Notes: generated from the letters alone by a model not told the origin. A DNA stretch of 39,737 nucleotides from Bdellovibrionia bacterium (GCA_030424665.1 JAUHWN010000017.1:1-39737), one strand, 5' to 3'; counted from the first letter of the stretch, positions 7,530 to 16,303 are shown. A program made the numbers and translations.

Positions 7530-8723
7530 TCAAAGGGTGGTTTCGCTGATATCTGAAAAATCTCTTAACAATTGGGTCCGCGTGGACTCGATGACAGGCG
7601 CTTGTATAGCGGAATAGGTCCGAATGACCTGAGCTGGGTCAATAAATCGTCCCTTTTTCTTAACCGCAAAATGGAGGTGCGGTTTTGTACAGTAGCCACT
7701 GCAGCCTATGGTGCCTATATCTTCTCCGGCCAAGACTTCATCGCCAATTTCGAGATCTTTTTCGATACTGTTGAGATGGTTGTAATAAGAAACAACCCCA
7801 TCTTCGTGTTCAATGACGACGTATCGGCCAGCACCACGAGATTTGCCGATTTTCATGATGGTCCCATCTTCGGCTGATAGAACGGGGGATCCCAGAGGAA
7901 GTTCAAAGTCGATACCCAGGTGAGCGACTCTTCTTCTTTTGATCGGGTGGAATCGTCTTTTTTGAAAGAGACTCGTGATATTGAGATAGTTCACCGGAGA
8001 ATAGAGAAGCTTGTTATCCTGATTTTTTTGCAGGTCTATAAAAGCTCCACCCTCTTCGGTCGGAATGAAAAAGCGCTCACGAAGTTGACCTTTGATTTCG
8101 AGAGAAGCTTCTAAAACCTCACCACTTCGAATTCGCAATCCACCGTCATAGAGATCTTCGTATTTTAGAGAATAATAAGCGCCTCTTTGTAAGTTACGCA
8201 TCTTTGCGTCGAGTTTAAAGGCATTGAGAAAGCGATAGGCGAGGAGGGTGTCATCAGTGTGATCGACGATGTTTTGAATAATAGAACCCTTCAGGTGTCC
8301 TTCAACTTGCTTATAGCGTTTTTCAAAATTTACAGGGGCGAGGAATACTCCGGCCGTCGTCCCGGACTTCCAAATGACGTAGGCTTGGCTTTTATGGGCG
8401 TCATAGAATTTCACCTCTTTAGCTTTGGACTTCTTGTGGGTTCCAACTCGAAAATTGAGCCCTTGAGAGATGACGAATTTTTTGGGAAGTACTTGAGCCT
8501 GAATTATTTGGCTCCAATGATTTTGCGAAAAGCCCTCTCTTTTAATTATTGTAAAAAGAGTATCTCCCTTGCGCGCTTTTTTCAGAAAGACTTTGTCTGG
8601 TTGGCTTTGATTGACCATACTCAATACTGGGAGTCCGGAGGCAGCATAGGCGGGCTGCTGCAGAGTAGCAAGGGGAGTGAACATGATTAAAAATAGAGCA
8701 AAAGCTTTGAATCCCATCTTCAC
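7530..8723 (-). CDS. Exported M23-family metallopeptidase (murein endopeptidase)
   Basis: About 397 residues. After a signal peptide (FALFLIMFTPLATLQQPAYA) comes a LysM/OapA-like segment (KKARKGDTLFTIIKREG and on), a middle region, and a C-terminal lysostaphin-type peptidase domain. Zinc ligands of the M23 family are visible: HLGIDF (H-x3-D) and the HLHF motif, with YNHLNS between. The family cleaves peptide cross-links of peptidoglycan, so the protein probably trims or opens murein in the periplasm; whether it acts on its own wall or that of another cell cannot be told. The track starts at a TTG (8732); the GTG at 8723 has AGGAG about ten bases upstream and is preferred. The first 41 bases overlap the divergent outer-membrane gene. 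Confidence 0.92.
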   Translation of the reverse strand: MKMGFKAFALFLIMFTPLATLQQPAYAASGLPVLSMVNQSQPDKVFLKKARKGDTLFTIIKREGFSQNHWSQIIQAQVLPKKFVISQGLNFRVGTHKKSKAKEVKFYDAHKSQAYVIWKSGTTAGVFLAPVNFEKRYKQVEGHLKGSIIQNIVDHTDDTLLAYRFLNAFKLDAKMRNLQRGAYYSLKYEDLYDGGLRIRSGEVLEASLEIKGQLRERFFIPTEEGGAFIDLQKNQDNKLLYSPVNYLNITSLFQKRRFHPIKRRRVAHLGIDFELPLGSPVLSAEDGTIMKIGKSRGAGRYVVIEHEDGVVSYYNHLNSIEKDLEIGDEVLAGEDIGTIGCSGYCTKPHLHFAVKKKGRFIDPAQVIRTYSAIQAPVIESTRTQLLRDFSDISETTL

Positions 8724-9597
8724 GACGCACAATCTCCTAAATCTTGTAGTTGTACTTAGTTGCTTTTTATTTCAACTGCATTTCGCTTTGTCCCAAGAAT
8801 CTCAAGGACCGATTTTTAGGTCAATGGGAGGTTCTGGTCGCGCCGCGTCTGACGCCACGGAAATGGGTCGAATCAACCCTGCGGGTCTCGTTCAGCTTGA
8901 AAAATACTATCTCGGCGGTCAGGTCACGCGCCAGGGTTCAAGGAACTCACTAGAATCCAGTAGTTATGGTGTGACCTTAACCGATGGAACTGTGGGCTTG
9001 GCCTTTCCGGGGAGTTTTACCTACGAAAGCATTCGCTACAGCAATAGCTCCGGTTTTAGGGCCGATGGTCAGCTTTTCCATTTAGCGATAGCTGGTTTAG
9101 TTGCCAAAGGGGTGTCCATTGGGATCTCCGCCAGTCGGTTAGAGATAAAGCCAGAAGGTGGAGAGAAGGTGAATCGCGACAATATAGACTTCGGGGTGCT
9201 TGCAGCCTTCAGTCCCCAGTTGGCCTTTGCATTGGTATTTGAAAATCTGCTCGGCAAAGACGATGAGGTTCTCCTCCCTCTACAGCGGCCCACAACGGCC
9301 TCGGTGGGGGTCCAGTTTGTCGCTAATGACCTCTTCAGGGTGAGGGGGGACTACAGCTATCTCCTCGAAGACAACGAAGACCTGCTCGGCCGGCTCGGCC
9401 TTGGGATCGAGAGTAAATTTCTCGACTTATTTAAATTTCGCCTGGGATTTCAAGAAGATGGGATATACGACCACTCCTTTTTGACGGCTGGCTTTGGCTG
9501 GCACGGGCCACGGCTGCGAATCGATTATAGCTATCAGTACGATCAGCGCTCTAACGGAGCCCAGATTCACAGTCTTGACTTATGGCTAGACTTTTGA
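8683..9597 (+). CDS. PorV/FadL-like outer-membrane beta-barrel protein
   Basis: About 304 residues. A signal peptide (LVVVLSCFLFQLHFALSQ) is followed by FRSMGGSGRAASD and then a NPAG motif. This matches the N-terminal pattern of outer-membrane barrels in the PorV/UPF0164/FadL-like group. The rest alternates short amphipathic strands with turns and ends in the aromatic residue typical of barrel proteins (LWLDF). Its role may be transport or assembly of surface proteins; this is inferred from the family only. The track starts at a GTG (8677), but the ATG at 8683 has AGGGGAG five bases upstream. The gene shares its 5' end with the M23 gene on the other strand and leads into the small basic protein gene. 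Confidence 0.8.
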   Translation: MIKNRAKALNPIFTTHNLLNLVVVLSCFLFQLHFALSQESQGPIFRSMGGSGRAASDATEMGRINPAGLVQLEKYYLGGQVTRQGSRNSLESSSYGVTLTDGTVGLAFPGSFTYESIRYSNSSGFRADGQLFHLAIAGLVAKGVSIGISASRLEIKPEGGEKVNRDNIDFGVLAAFSPQLAFALVFENLLGKDDEVLLPLQRPTTASVGVQFVANDLFRVRGDYSYLLEDNEDLLGRLGLGIESKFLDLFKFRLGFQEDGIYDHSFLTAGFGWHGPRLRIDYSYQYDQRSNGAQIHSLDLWLDF

Positions 9598-9633
9598 TAA
9601 CACACCATTTCTTATCCTAATGAGGAGATAAAA

Positions 9634-9768
9634 ATGGCTTCAGACGCAAAACAAACTTCAAGAATTCGACGTCGTAAGCGTGCTATGCAAGGACGTAAGA
9701 GAAAAGCTAAGAACTTAAATCAAGGCACGACTCAGTCTAAAGCTGCACTATTCGGCGACGAGGAATAG
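9634..9768 (+). CDS. Small basic 44-residue protein (missed by the ORF track)
   Basis: An ORF of 44 codons starting MASDAKQTSRIRRRKRAMQ. The first 29 residues are packed with Arg and Lys (RIRRRKR, GRKRKAK); the end is neutral to acidic (ALFGDEE). GAGGAG lies eight bases before the ATG, and a strong terminator follows, so I believe it is translated. It sits 36 bases behind the outer-membrane gene and could be co-transcribed with it. The composition suggests binding to RNA, DNA or the ribosome, but I recognise no family and assign no function. Confidence 0.7.
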   Translation: MASDAKQTSRIRRRKRAMQGRKRKAKNLNQGTTQSKAALFGDEE

Positions 9769-9811
9769 GGTCCTTTTAGGGAACTCAATTCAAAAGTTCG
9801 TGAATAAATAT

Positions 9812-9843
9812 AAAAAAGCCAAGATAGAATCTTGGCTTTTTTT
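9812..9843. terminator. Bidirectional terminator
   Basis: GCCAAGAT-AGA-ATCTTGGC is an 8-bp stem with a 3-base loop, flanked by AAAAAA on the left and TTTTTTT on the right. It can end transcription of the small basic gene (plus) and of the exported-protein gene at 9880 (minus). Confidence 0.92.
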
Positions 9844-9879
9844 GTTGGGTCTTGCGGGTGTGTTTTCTGAAGTATCTTT

Positions 9880-11661
9880 TTAGCGTATGGATCGCATGAT
9901 CGCTTCTCTTAACTCGACTAAAATTTCTGCCGTTGTCGTAGAGACCTCGGGATTGGCTGGATTGAAGCTGTCTTGAAAACGCTCAACAATATCTCTTTGC
10001 AAATTGAGGTTTGCTTGCATTTCAACAAAAGCTGCTTCGGCTTTTTGAATTTGTTGTTCATACTTCTCTACAAACTCTAGGCCCAGTTTGGCCGATTCAG
10101 CAACATTCTCGTTGTCTGAATTTACTTTTTCTTTAAAAAACTCTTTTAGTTCCTGGGCTTTTAATTTAAGGCTTCCGAGGCGAGAAAAAACCGACGAGAG
10201 CTGCCGAATATGATTTATTACGAATTCGCGACGTCTCTCTAGTATTCCTGAAACTTGCATCATTGTACTGAGATTGAGCGCTTTAACTGATTCTTTGTCA
10301 CTAAAGCTTTGAACAAACGTGAAAAGTTCCGGATTTGTGCTCATTCCATTCATGTAAACGTCGCCGGCCTCTAGTTTAAGGTGGTTAACTATACTTGGTA
10401 TTTGCTCTCCCAGAAGACTGACCTCAAAAGGGTTGTTTGCTAATTCACCCTCTAGGTTTACTGGAATTTGTTCGATCTCTTCGGCCGAAATCACTTGGTA
10501 ATTAATAGCCTCATCTGCTGGGGGCGGGGAGAGTTCAGGGATATCATTTGGATTAATATTTTCATCCGCTGCAGATGCAATTGCAGTTCTAGCTGAACGA
10601 GCCAAAAGTTTTCTGGCTCGACGCTCTGTAATTCTTCGCATAATAGGAGCAGTAATTCTGTTGCGGTAGAACTGTCTAGTATCGGCAACCCGGTTGTTAA
10701 TAAAGCGAAGAACCTTCCCATTCCATGGTGTATAAGGCCAAAGAGCGTGAAAGAACCCAAAGGTAGGAAGTATGAGTGCCGTTTCAATTGCAAAAAATGC
10801 TTCTGGAGTAAATGGCCCCATCACGACTGCGCTGCCGGTTGTGGCAAGAGAAACGATCCAGCGACCGAAATGAGGTAATCCTGTAGACTCAGAGGCCCAA
10901 ATATTTTGAATTTCATTGCCGTTTATTCGATTTTCAATGACGGTTCTTTGTTCTTCAATAAGGTTTCTGCGTCGTTGCTGAAGGACTAAGAGTTCAAAGT
11001 AGTCTTGAATTTTATCAATCGAATGAAGGATTAGGGCCTTAAGAAATTTTTCACCCTGCTCACCTGTAGAGAGTGCAATATATTGAGCTCTCATACTTTG
11101 GAATTGCTGAGCCGAATAGTTAAACCTTGGATCAACACCCTTGTTAACGGATTCAGTTATTTTTTTGGCGAGGAGATCGGCATCGAGCATTGAAAGTGGC
11201 TGATTTCCACGTTCAGTTGCAAGGTCCGATTTAAATTGTTGAATCATTCTTTCTGCGAGTGAAGTCATCGTGTCGAGACTCCACTCGGTTTGATCAAGCT
11301 CAACGTCAGAAATTACCATGCTAAAGCGCTTTAAAAAGAGTTCACTACCAAACAATCCACCGTCCCTTTTGAGGATTTCTCTTATGGCGTCTCCTTTTTC
11401 ATAATGTTTTCTGAAATAGGCTGCCAAAAACTGGGGATCGTTAAAATCAAGCGATGCAATTAGGATATCGTTTTGAGCGATCTCTGGATTAGTTCCATTA
11501 CTTAATACTCTGACCTCTCTTGAGGGAGATAAAGCAAGGGCGTTATTAGAGTTTGAGAAGTAATCTTCACAAGTTTTTGCTGCTAAAGAGTCTTGCGAAA
11601 AAGCCGCAATAGCAAAGGCTGTAAATAGCACGGGCAGCTTTAATGCCGAAAGCGTCATCAT
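9880..11661 (-). CDS. Large exported protein of unknown function with coiled-coil C-terminus
   Basis: About 593 residues. The start MMTLSALKLPVLFTAFAIAAF is a signal peptide with likely cleavage near SLAA. The middle holds one or two hydrophobic stretches (VSLATTGSAVVMGPF and FAIETALILPTFGFFHALW, roughly residues 275-315) that may span a membrane, followed by a very Arg-rich segment (RNRITAPIMRRITERRARK). The last 120 residues are highly charged and helical and look like a coiled coil. No enzyme motif is recognised. The track starts at a TTG (11673), but the ATG at 11661 has GGAGG at the right distance. The gene lies downstream of the TonB gene on the same strand, with a 203-base gap containing a stem-loop. 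Confidence 0.8.
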   Translation of the reverse strand: MMTLSALKLPVLFTAFAIAAFSQDSLAAKTCEDYFSNSNNALALSPSREVRVLSNGTNPEIAQNDILIASLDFNDPQFLAAYFRKHYEKGDAIREILKRDGGLFGSELFLKRFSMVISDVELDQTEWSLDTMTSLAERMIQQFKSDLATERGNQPLSMLDADLLAKKITESVNKGVDPRFNYSAQQFQSMRAQYIALSTGEQGEKFLKALILHSIDKIQDYFELLVLQQRRRNLIEEQRTVIENRINGNEIQNIWASESTGLPHFGRWIVSLATTGSAVVMGPFTPEAFFAIETALILPTFGFFHALWPYTPWNGKVLRFINNRVADTRQFYRNRITAPIMRRITERRARKLLARSARTAIASAADENINPNDIPELSPPPADEAINYQVISAEEIEQIPVNLEGELANNPFEVSLLGEQIPSIVNHLKLEAGDVYMNGMSTNPELFTFVQSFSDKESVKALNLSTMMQVSGILERRREFVINHIRQLSSVFSRLGSLKLKAQELKEFFKEKVNSDNENVAESAKLGLEFVEKYEQQIQKAEAAFVEMQANLNLQRDIVERFQDSFNPANPEVSTTTAEILVELREAIMRSIR

Positions 11662-11789
11662 AAAATCCTCCAAATAAGTTTGAAAGATTTACATCACTGT
11701 CGACGATTTTGACAGATGCCCATTTGCGGCTAAAGCCGAACGCGGCCTTGTTCTAGTTCATTTAAATTATGAATGAAATTTCAACTAAT

Positions 11790-11822
11790 TTTGTAGAGAG
11801 AACGAGAGAAACTCTCTACAAA
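11790..11822. repeat. 11-bp perfect stem-loop downstream of the TonB gene
   Basis: TTTGTAGAGAG and CTCTCTACAAA are perfect inverted repeats around an 11-base loop, 43 bases past the TonB stop. There is no good T-run on the minus strand (AAAATTAG follows), so it may be an mRNA 3' end structure, a processing site or a weak terminator. The surrounding plus-strand ORF (11769-12071) is mostly antisense to TonB and is not taken as a gene. Confidence 0.5.
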
Positions 11823-11864
11823 CAGTTCGGTTGGCGCTTTATTAGAAAAATAGGAGGAAAAAGA

Positions 11865-13151
11865 CTAACGGCTTCCAAGGCTGGCAGGTACATATCCAGT
11901 GTCGCCAGAAAGCCTAAATACATAGGTTTGTCTGACGTAGCCAGCTTGACCCTTGTAGAATCGGTACTTCGTGAACGCTCGCAAAGAGTTTGCGTTCATG
12001 CGATTAGTACCACTGGATTGCGCAACTTTGATCTGAGTTGGCTTACCAGAGTTTGTGACGTATGCAACTAGAGTGACCACACCTTCTTTTCGGGAAAGAC
12101 GATCTCTTTGCGGGTAAACGGGAGGTCTATTGCCGGGAAATTGCTTGAGATTGTCGGCATCACGCAAGCCATCAACTGATCCAGGCGCTCCAGAAGCATT
12201 ACCCTGAAGGTCAGGAGAGTCGGCCTCTTCGTTTTCTAGGGGTGATTGATCGGATTCCTCATCGGAGGCTTCACCCATCATCGCAGCAACAGCATCGTCT
12301 TCGCTAAAATTCGGATCAACTGTTTCTGAAGATTCTTCATCATCTTCTAGAGTTTGATTGAGGTCAGCGGCAAGGGCGGCCGTTTCGGGATCAACAGCCT
12401 CTTCGCTCGGCTCAGGTAGTTCATCAAAACCACCTGTGGCGCGGGCAGAGTTAACTGCAGAGATATCCTTCAAGTTGAGTGGCTCGTTAGTGTCTTCTGC
12501 GAAACTATCTCGAGGAGATGGTTCATCGTTAACTGCCGATTTAATTTGAGGCGCAACAACAACTGTTTTTTCTGGAAGGCCAACGTCTGAGTCCTTTGTC
12601 GTAGTCACAGTTTTTCGGCCGGGAAGAACTGTGGGTATTTTATTGGACTTGGTCTTTGACTTTTTAGCGACCTTCTTAGCTGGGGGTTTCGCTACTTTTT
12701 CTTTTTTGAGCCCTTTTGTAGGCTGTTTTGCGGGAAGTTTACTTTGCTTTATGATAGCTTCGGGTTTTTTTGTATTTTGTGGTTTCGCCTCTGGCAATTT
12801 GGTCGGAAGAACAACATCGGCTTTATCGTCAACGATTTGGGGCTTAGAGGGCGCGGGCTCTTTGAGTTGCATCTTAGCTTTATTGAGTTCTAATTCCGCC
12901 GCCTTCAACTCGGCTTCTGGGATTTCATTAACCTCAGGGGCCGCATCTGGTGTACCAATATCAGGTTTACCAAGGGGGGACTGCACTACTTCTAGTGCGC
13001 TAACGCCGAGACTCGTGGGGGTTTCGGGTAGGGCCTCTGGGCTACTGAGTTTGTAGTAAATAAATCCAACAACAGCACCAAAGTGAATGAGGATTGATAG
13101 TGCCAAGAATCCTGAAAGTTTTTGTTTGTTATCGCGATGGCTATTCCACAT
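11865..13151 (-). CDS. TonB-family energy-transducing protein
   Basis: About 428 residues. A short cytoplasmic N-terminus leads to one membrane anchor (LSGFLALSILIHFGAVVGFIYY), as in TonB. The long central part is rich in Pro, Lys, Glu and Ser (for example AKPPAKKVAKKSKTKSNK) and then becomes very acidic; it should span the periplasm. The last 85 residues are a TonB C-terminal domain: PVYPQRDRLSRKEGVVTLVA, then SSGTNRMNANSLRAFTKYRF. This domain normally contacts TonB-dependent outer-membrane receptors or, in related proteins, other envelope partners. No exbB/exbD or receptor gene is nearby. The track begins at a TTG (13166); the ATG at 13151 with GGGAGAG upstream is better. Confidence 0.88.
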   Translation of the reverse strand: MWNSHRDNKQKLSGFLALSILIHFGAVVGFIYYKLSSPEALPETPTSLGVSALEVVQSPLGKPDIGTPDAAPEVNEIPEAELKAAELELNKAKMQLKEPAPSKPQIVDDKADVVLPTKLPEAKPQNTKKPEAIIKQSKLPAKQPTKGLKKEKVAKPPAKKVAKKSKTKSNKIPTVLPGRKTVTTTKDSDVGLPEKTVVVAPQIKSAVNDEPSPRDSFAEDTNEPLNLKDISAVNSARATGGFDELPEPSEEAVDPETAALAADLNQTLEDDEESSETVDPNFSEDDAVAAMMGEASDEESDQSPLENEEADSPDLQGNASGAPGSVDGLRDADNLKQFPGNRPPVYPQRDRLSRKEGVVTLVAYVTNSGKPTQIKVAQSSGTNRMNANSLRAFTKYRFYKGQAGYVRQTYVFRLSGDTGYVPASLGSR

Positions 13152-13235
13152 CTGTTTCTCTCCCAAAGCCGTGAGTATCGATACTGTCTGGAAGGATTAC
13201 AAAATATAGGCCAGAATTTGGGATCTGAAGTCAAA

Positions 13236-13259
13236 GGAGCAAGTTTTGGACCATGCTCC
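13236..13259. repeat. Inverted repeat upstream of the TonB gene
   Basis: GGAGCA and TGCTCC form a 6-bp stem around 12 bases, about 85 bases before the TonB start. It may be a leader structure or an operator; nothing decides. Confidence 0.25.
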
Positions 13260-13310
13260 TGCAGCCTCTAAGGCGATTTTTTACAATGAACATGAAATTT
13301 TTCTAAAACA

Positions 13311-13336
13311 AAAAAGAGGGCCAAAGCCCCCTTTTT
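13311..13336 (-). terminator. Terminator after nagZ
   Basis: AAAAAGAGGGC-CAAA-GCCCCCTTTTT is an 11-bp stem with one A/C mismatch. On the minus strand it follows the nagZ stop by about 23 bases and is followed by TTTTTTG. The A- and T-runs make it usable in both directions. Confidence 0.88.
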
Positions 13337-13359
13337 AAACGCACGATGTAATCAAGTTG

Positions 13360-14466
13360 CTAGGTGGCCAACAGATCTTCGGGTACATCGCCCTCAATAA
13401 TAGATTGGGAAAGTCTTTTATGGTTAGCGTGGCCTACAAGTTTGGCCGCTTGATCAAAAGGAACGGGATCGATTTGTTGAATAAAATTTTCTTTAATTTC
13501 TGCAACAAGTTTCGCGTTTTCTTCAAGAGTTCCTTTAGAAATGGCGCCGTCACTAACAGCCTTTTCAATGGCGTCGATAGCAATCTGCGGGCTATCGAAT
13601 TCGTTACAATAGAGCAAGATGTTACACCCTGCTTGAATAGCTCGCACGGCAATTTCTCCGACTTCCCAGTGATTGCGAAGAGCCTTCATATCTAGATCAT
13701 CGGAAATAACTAAGTTTCTAAATTTAAATTCTCCTCGGATATAATCACGAATTATCGATTCAGATAGAGTAGCTGGCCATTCCGGATCTAAGTTTTTGTA
13801 GCGGATATGGGCGGTCATCACCATGGGAAGGCGCGCTCGAAATACTTTTTTGAATGGAGACATGTGGATGTTTTTAAGGGTATCAAGATCGGTGTCGTCT
13901 TCGGGCAATTCAATATGGGAATCAGGCTTGACACCACCATGACCTGGAAAGTGTTTGGCACAGGGGATGATACCCGACTTAATAAATCCTCTGACGAGTG
14001 CTGATCCTAGCTTCGCAACGATCTCTGGCTCCTTGCCAAGGGCTCGATCACCAATGATTTCATTTTCTGGATTAGTGAGAACATCAATACAAGGGGAAAA
14101 ATTGAGGTTTATTCCCATGGCCGTAAGTTCGCTTCCCATCATATTGGCAAACTTAAAGGCAACAGATGTAGAGTCGAGTGCCGACATTTTTTCAGCGGTT
14201 GGCCATTGGGTAAAAGGGGCTTTTAGGCGAGCGACGCGGCCGCCTTCCATATCAATAGCAACAAAGAAGGGTGAGTGGTCTGACTTTTGATTGCGCAGAC
14301 CCTGGAGTTCGCTGACTAGGGCGTGGATTTGTTCGGGGCTCTCTACGTTGCGCCCAAAAAGTGTTACGCCGGCAATGTCATTCTCCGTTAGGAACTTTTT
14401 TTCGTCCTCAGTTAGACTTGTTCCTTGAATTCCAATCATCATCTGTTGGCCAATTAACTTCTTCAC
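13360..14466 (-). CDS. nagZ: Beta-N-acetylhexosaminidase (family 3 glycoside hydrolase, NagZ)
   Basis: A 368-residue family 3 glycosidase that removes GlcNAc from GlcNAc-anhydroMurNAc muropeptides during murein recycling. The NagZ signature CAKHFPGHG followed by DSH (the flexible loop with the catalytic His/Asp pair) is present, as is the nucleophile region VISDDLDMKAL. The N-terminus has GVTLFGRN and FVAIDMEGGRVARL, both standard. No signal peptide is present, so it acts in the cytoplasm as NagZ does. The start is a GTG with GGGAGA upstream. It lies 92 bases behind the DppC-like gene on the same strand with no good terminator between, so it may share a transcript with the permease genes. The C-terminal 60 residues run past the core barrel. 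Confidence 0.94.
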   Translation of the reverse strand: MKKLIGQQMMIGIQGTSLTEDEKKFLTENDIAGVTLFGRNVESPEQIHALVSELQGLRNQKSDHSPFFVAIDMEGGRVARLKAPFTQWPTAEKMSALDSTSVAFKFANMMGSELTAMGINLNFSPCIDVLTNPENEIIGDRALGKEPEIVAKLGSALVRGFIKSGIIPCAKHFPGHGGVKPDSHIELPEDDTDLDTLKNIHMSPFKKVFRARLPMVMTAHIRYKNLDPEWPATLSESIIRDYIRGEFKFRNLVISDDLDMKALRNHWEVGEIAVRAIQAGCNILLYCNEFDSPQIAIDAIEKAVSDGAISKGTLEENAKLVAEIKENFIQQIDPVPFDQAAKLVGHANHKRLSQSIIEGDVPEDLLAT

Positions 14467-14558
14467 TCGATCTCCCTGGCTCGGAAATTATTAACCTTTA
14501 ATTTCTCACTATTCAGAGGCCAAATCAATCTAGCCTTTTGTAAAGGACGGGATATTTA

Positions 14559-15383
14559 CTAAATAACTTGGCTGCTTTGTCCCTGGAGCCTTCTGCGCAT
14601 TTCATCTCCGAGCACGAAGATGCTCAGAACAAATAGAAAGAGAAAGAGTCCAGGAAAAAAGCTTATATGCGGAGCCTCCCATAAAAATTGCCGTCCTGAA
14701 CTTAAAAGAATACCCCACGAAGGTTCAGTAGGGGGTATTCCGAAGCCGAGAAAAGTCAGGCTCGATTCGGCGAGTAAAACTCCGGCAAACCCAAAAGTCA
14801 TCTGCACAAACAGAGGAGAAAAAATATTGGGCCAAATATGGAAAATAATGAGTCTTGGATTTTTAGCTCCCAAGGATTTAGAACTTTGAACGAAGTCTTT
14901 GAGTTTAATTGATTGAACTTCGCCGCGCACGAGGCGAGCGTATCCAGCCCATCCAGTAATTGAGAGGGTAATTATCAAACTCCCTATTGAGGCGGACTGA
15001 ATAACTGCAGCAATTGTAAGTACCAGAAGAAGACCTGGAAATGAAAAACATATATCTACAATTCTCATTATTATTTGATCAGTTATCCCGCCGAAATAAC
15101 CAGACAGGGTTCCAAGGATAAGGCCCAATAAAACTGAAAGTAGGGTGGTGCCCAGTGAGATCGTTAGTGAAGTTTTTGTTCCTAGAATAACCTGACTTAA
15201 AACATCGACACCGTTTTGATCGCGACCAAAAGGAGCTTCCAAACTCGGAGCACTGAGGCGTTGACTCAGCTCCATATCTAAAGCCCCATCGTTTGAGAAA
15301 ATTGGAAACAGGAAACTTCCAGAGACTATTAAAATCAAAAAAGCGATGGATAGAAGGGTTTTATAGTTTAATTTTCTTTTCAT
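14559..15383 (-). CDS. DppC/OppC-like ABC transporter permease
   Basis: A 274-residue inner-membrane permease of the dipeptide/oligopeptide/nickel class. The N-terminal membrane segment (LLSIAFLILIVSGSFLFPIF) precedes the family motif PFGRDQNGVDVLSQVI, then the transport core with the EAA-type loop SKSLGAKNPRLIIFHIWPNI and SSLTFLGFGIPPTEPSWG. About six membrane segments are visible. It pairs with the DppB-like permease, whose stop overlaps its start (ATGA), with GAGGTGGG as ribosome-binding site. No ATPase or solute-binding protein gene is adjacent, so those subunits must be elsewhere. Peptide or muropeptide import is a guess from the neighbouring nagZ. Confidence 0.92.
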   Translation of the reverse strand: MKRKLNYKTLLSIAFLILIVSGSFLFPIFSNDGALDMELSQRLSAPSLEAPFGRDQNGVDVLSQVILGTKTSLTISLGTTLLSVLLGLILGTLSGYFGGITDQIIMRIVDICFSFPGLLLVLTIAAVIQSASIGSLIITLSITGWAGYARLVRGEVQSIKLKDFVQSSKSLGAKNPRLIIFHIWPNIFSPLFVQMTFGFAGVLLAESSLTFLGFGIPPTEPSWGILLSSGRQFLWEAPHISFFPGLFLFLFVLSIFVLGDEMRRRLQGQSSQVI

Positions 15384-16303
15384 GACCCACCTCGTAGTTT
15401 GGGCTGGGTCAAGACATAGAGAAAATCGGTAATAATTCCGGCGAGTACATAAGTACTAGCTACAAAAAGTACACTCCCTTGAATCACGGGGAAGTCTCTT
15501 CTCTGTAAGCTTTCAAAAATAAGAGTACCAAGACCAGGCCAATCAAAAATTGTTTCGACGATAACTGTCCCAGTGAGGAGGACACCGAGTAGAATTCCGA
15601 GAAGTGTGAGTATGGGGCTTAGTGCATTCTTTAGTACATGTTTAAATAATACTTGATTAGGAGTATTCCCTTTTGCCAGAGCGACTCGCACGTAGTCTTC
15701 TCCGAGAACTTCTTGCACGCTTGCAAGAGTCATGCGGTAAATCAGAGCAATTAATCCCGAAGACAAGGTAAGAACGGGTAGAATTAGGTTAGCTATTCCT
15801 CCTCGTTCTGAAACCGGTAGAATTTCTAATTGAACTGCAAAAATAAAAATAAGAATGGGTCCTAGCCAGAATGACGGCATCGCCAAGCCCACGAGACTTA
15901 ATGTTGATGACAATCCTCTAGTCATTTTTCTTTTTCTTGGAGCAGCCCATACGCCAAGGGGCACACCAATTAAGAATGAAAATATAAGAGCGACGGCCCC
16001 CAGTTCGAGGGTTGCTGGTAGCCGTTCAATAATTTCTTGGCTGACGGGGCGCTTTGAAAAGAGCGAGTGACCGAGATCCCCTTGCATAAGACCTAGAAAG
16101 TAATTTTTAAATTGGGTAAAGAAGGGCTGATCGAGGCCCAGGCTTTTTCGAAGAGCTTCTTTGTCAACGGCAGAGGCTTGTTCGCCGAGCATGAGATCAA
16201 TAGGGTCGCCAGGCACAAAGTGAATCAACAGAAACGTAATTAACAGCACCCCTAAAAGACTCACCAGTGATCCTATGAGTCTCTCAAGGATGGATCGACT
16301 CAA
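15380..16303 (-). CDS. DppB/OppB-like ABC transporter permease
   Basis: A 307-residue permease, partner of the DppC-like protein. The first membrane segment runs into the family motif LIHFVPGDPIDLMLGEQAS, followed by LRKSLGLDQPFFTQF, both typical of DppB/OppB. Six membrane segments and the EAA loop (DYVRVALAKGNTPNQVLFKH) are visible, ending with VETIFDWPGLGTLIFESLQRRD. It starts with TTG inside a TTGA overlap with the stop of the upstream exported-protein gene, the same arrangement as at priA. Translational coupling is likely. Confidence 0.92.
   Translation of the reverse strand: MSRSILERLIGSLVSLLGVLLITFLLIHFVPGDPIDLMLGEQASAVDKEALRKSLGLDQPFFTQFKNYFLGLMQGDLGHSLFSKRPVSQEIIERLPATLELGAVALIFSFLIGVPLGVWAAPRKRKMTRGLSSTLSLVGLAMPSFWLGPILIFIFAVQLEILPVSERGGIANLILPVLTLSSGLIALIYRMTLASVQEVLGEDYVRVALAKGNTPNQVLFKHVLKNALSPILTLLGILLGVLLTGTVIVETIFDWPGLGTLIFESLQRRDFPVIQGSVLFVASTYVLAGIITDFLYVLTQPKLRGGS

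Noticed and set aside
8259-8690. 143-residue plus-strand ORF
   Set aside because: Fully antisense to the M23 peptidase gene and without start signals or recognisable motifs.
11769-12071. 100-residue plus-strand ORF starting in the gap downstream of TonB
   Set aside because: Most of it is antisense to the conserved TonB C-terminal domain and no Shine-Dalgarno sequence precedes it.
12631-13056. 141-residue plus-strand ORF
   Set aside because: Antisense to the low-complexity part of the TonB gene; its Phe/Gly/Ser-rich translation is what the reverse of Ala/Lys/Pro codons gives, and there is no ribosome-binding site.
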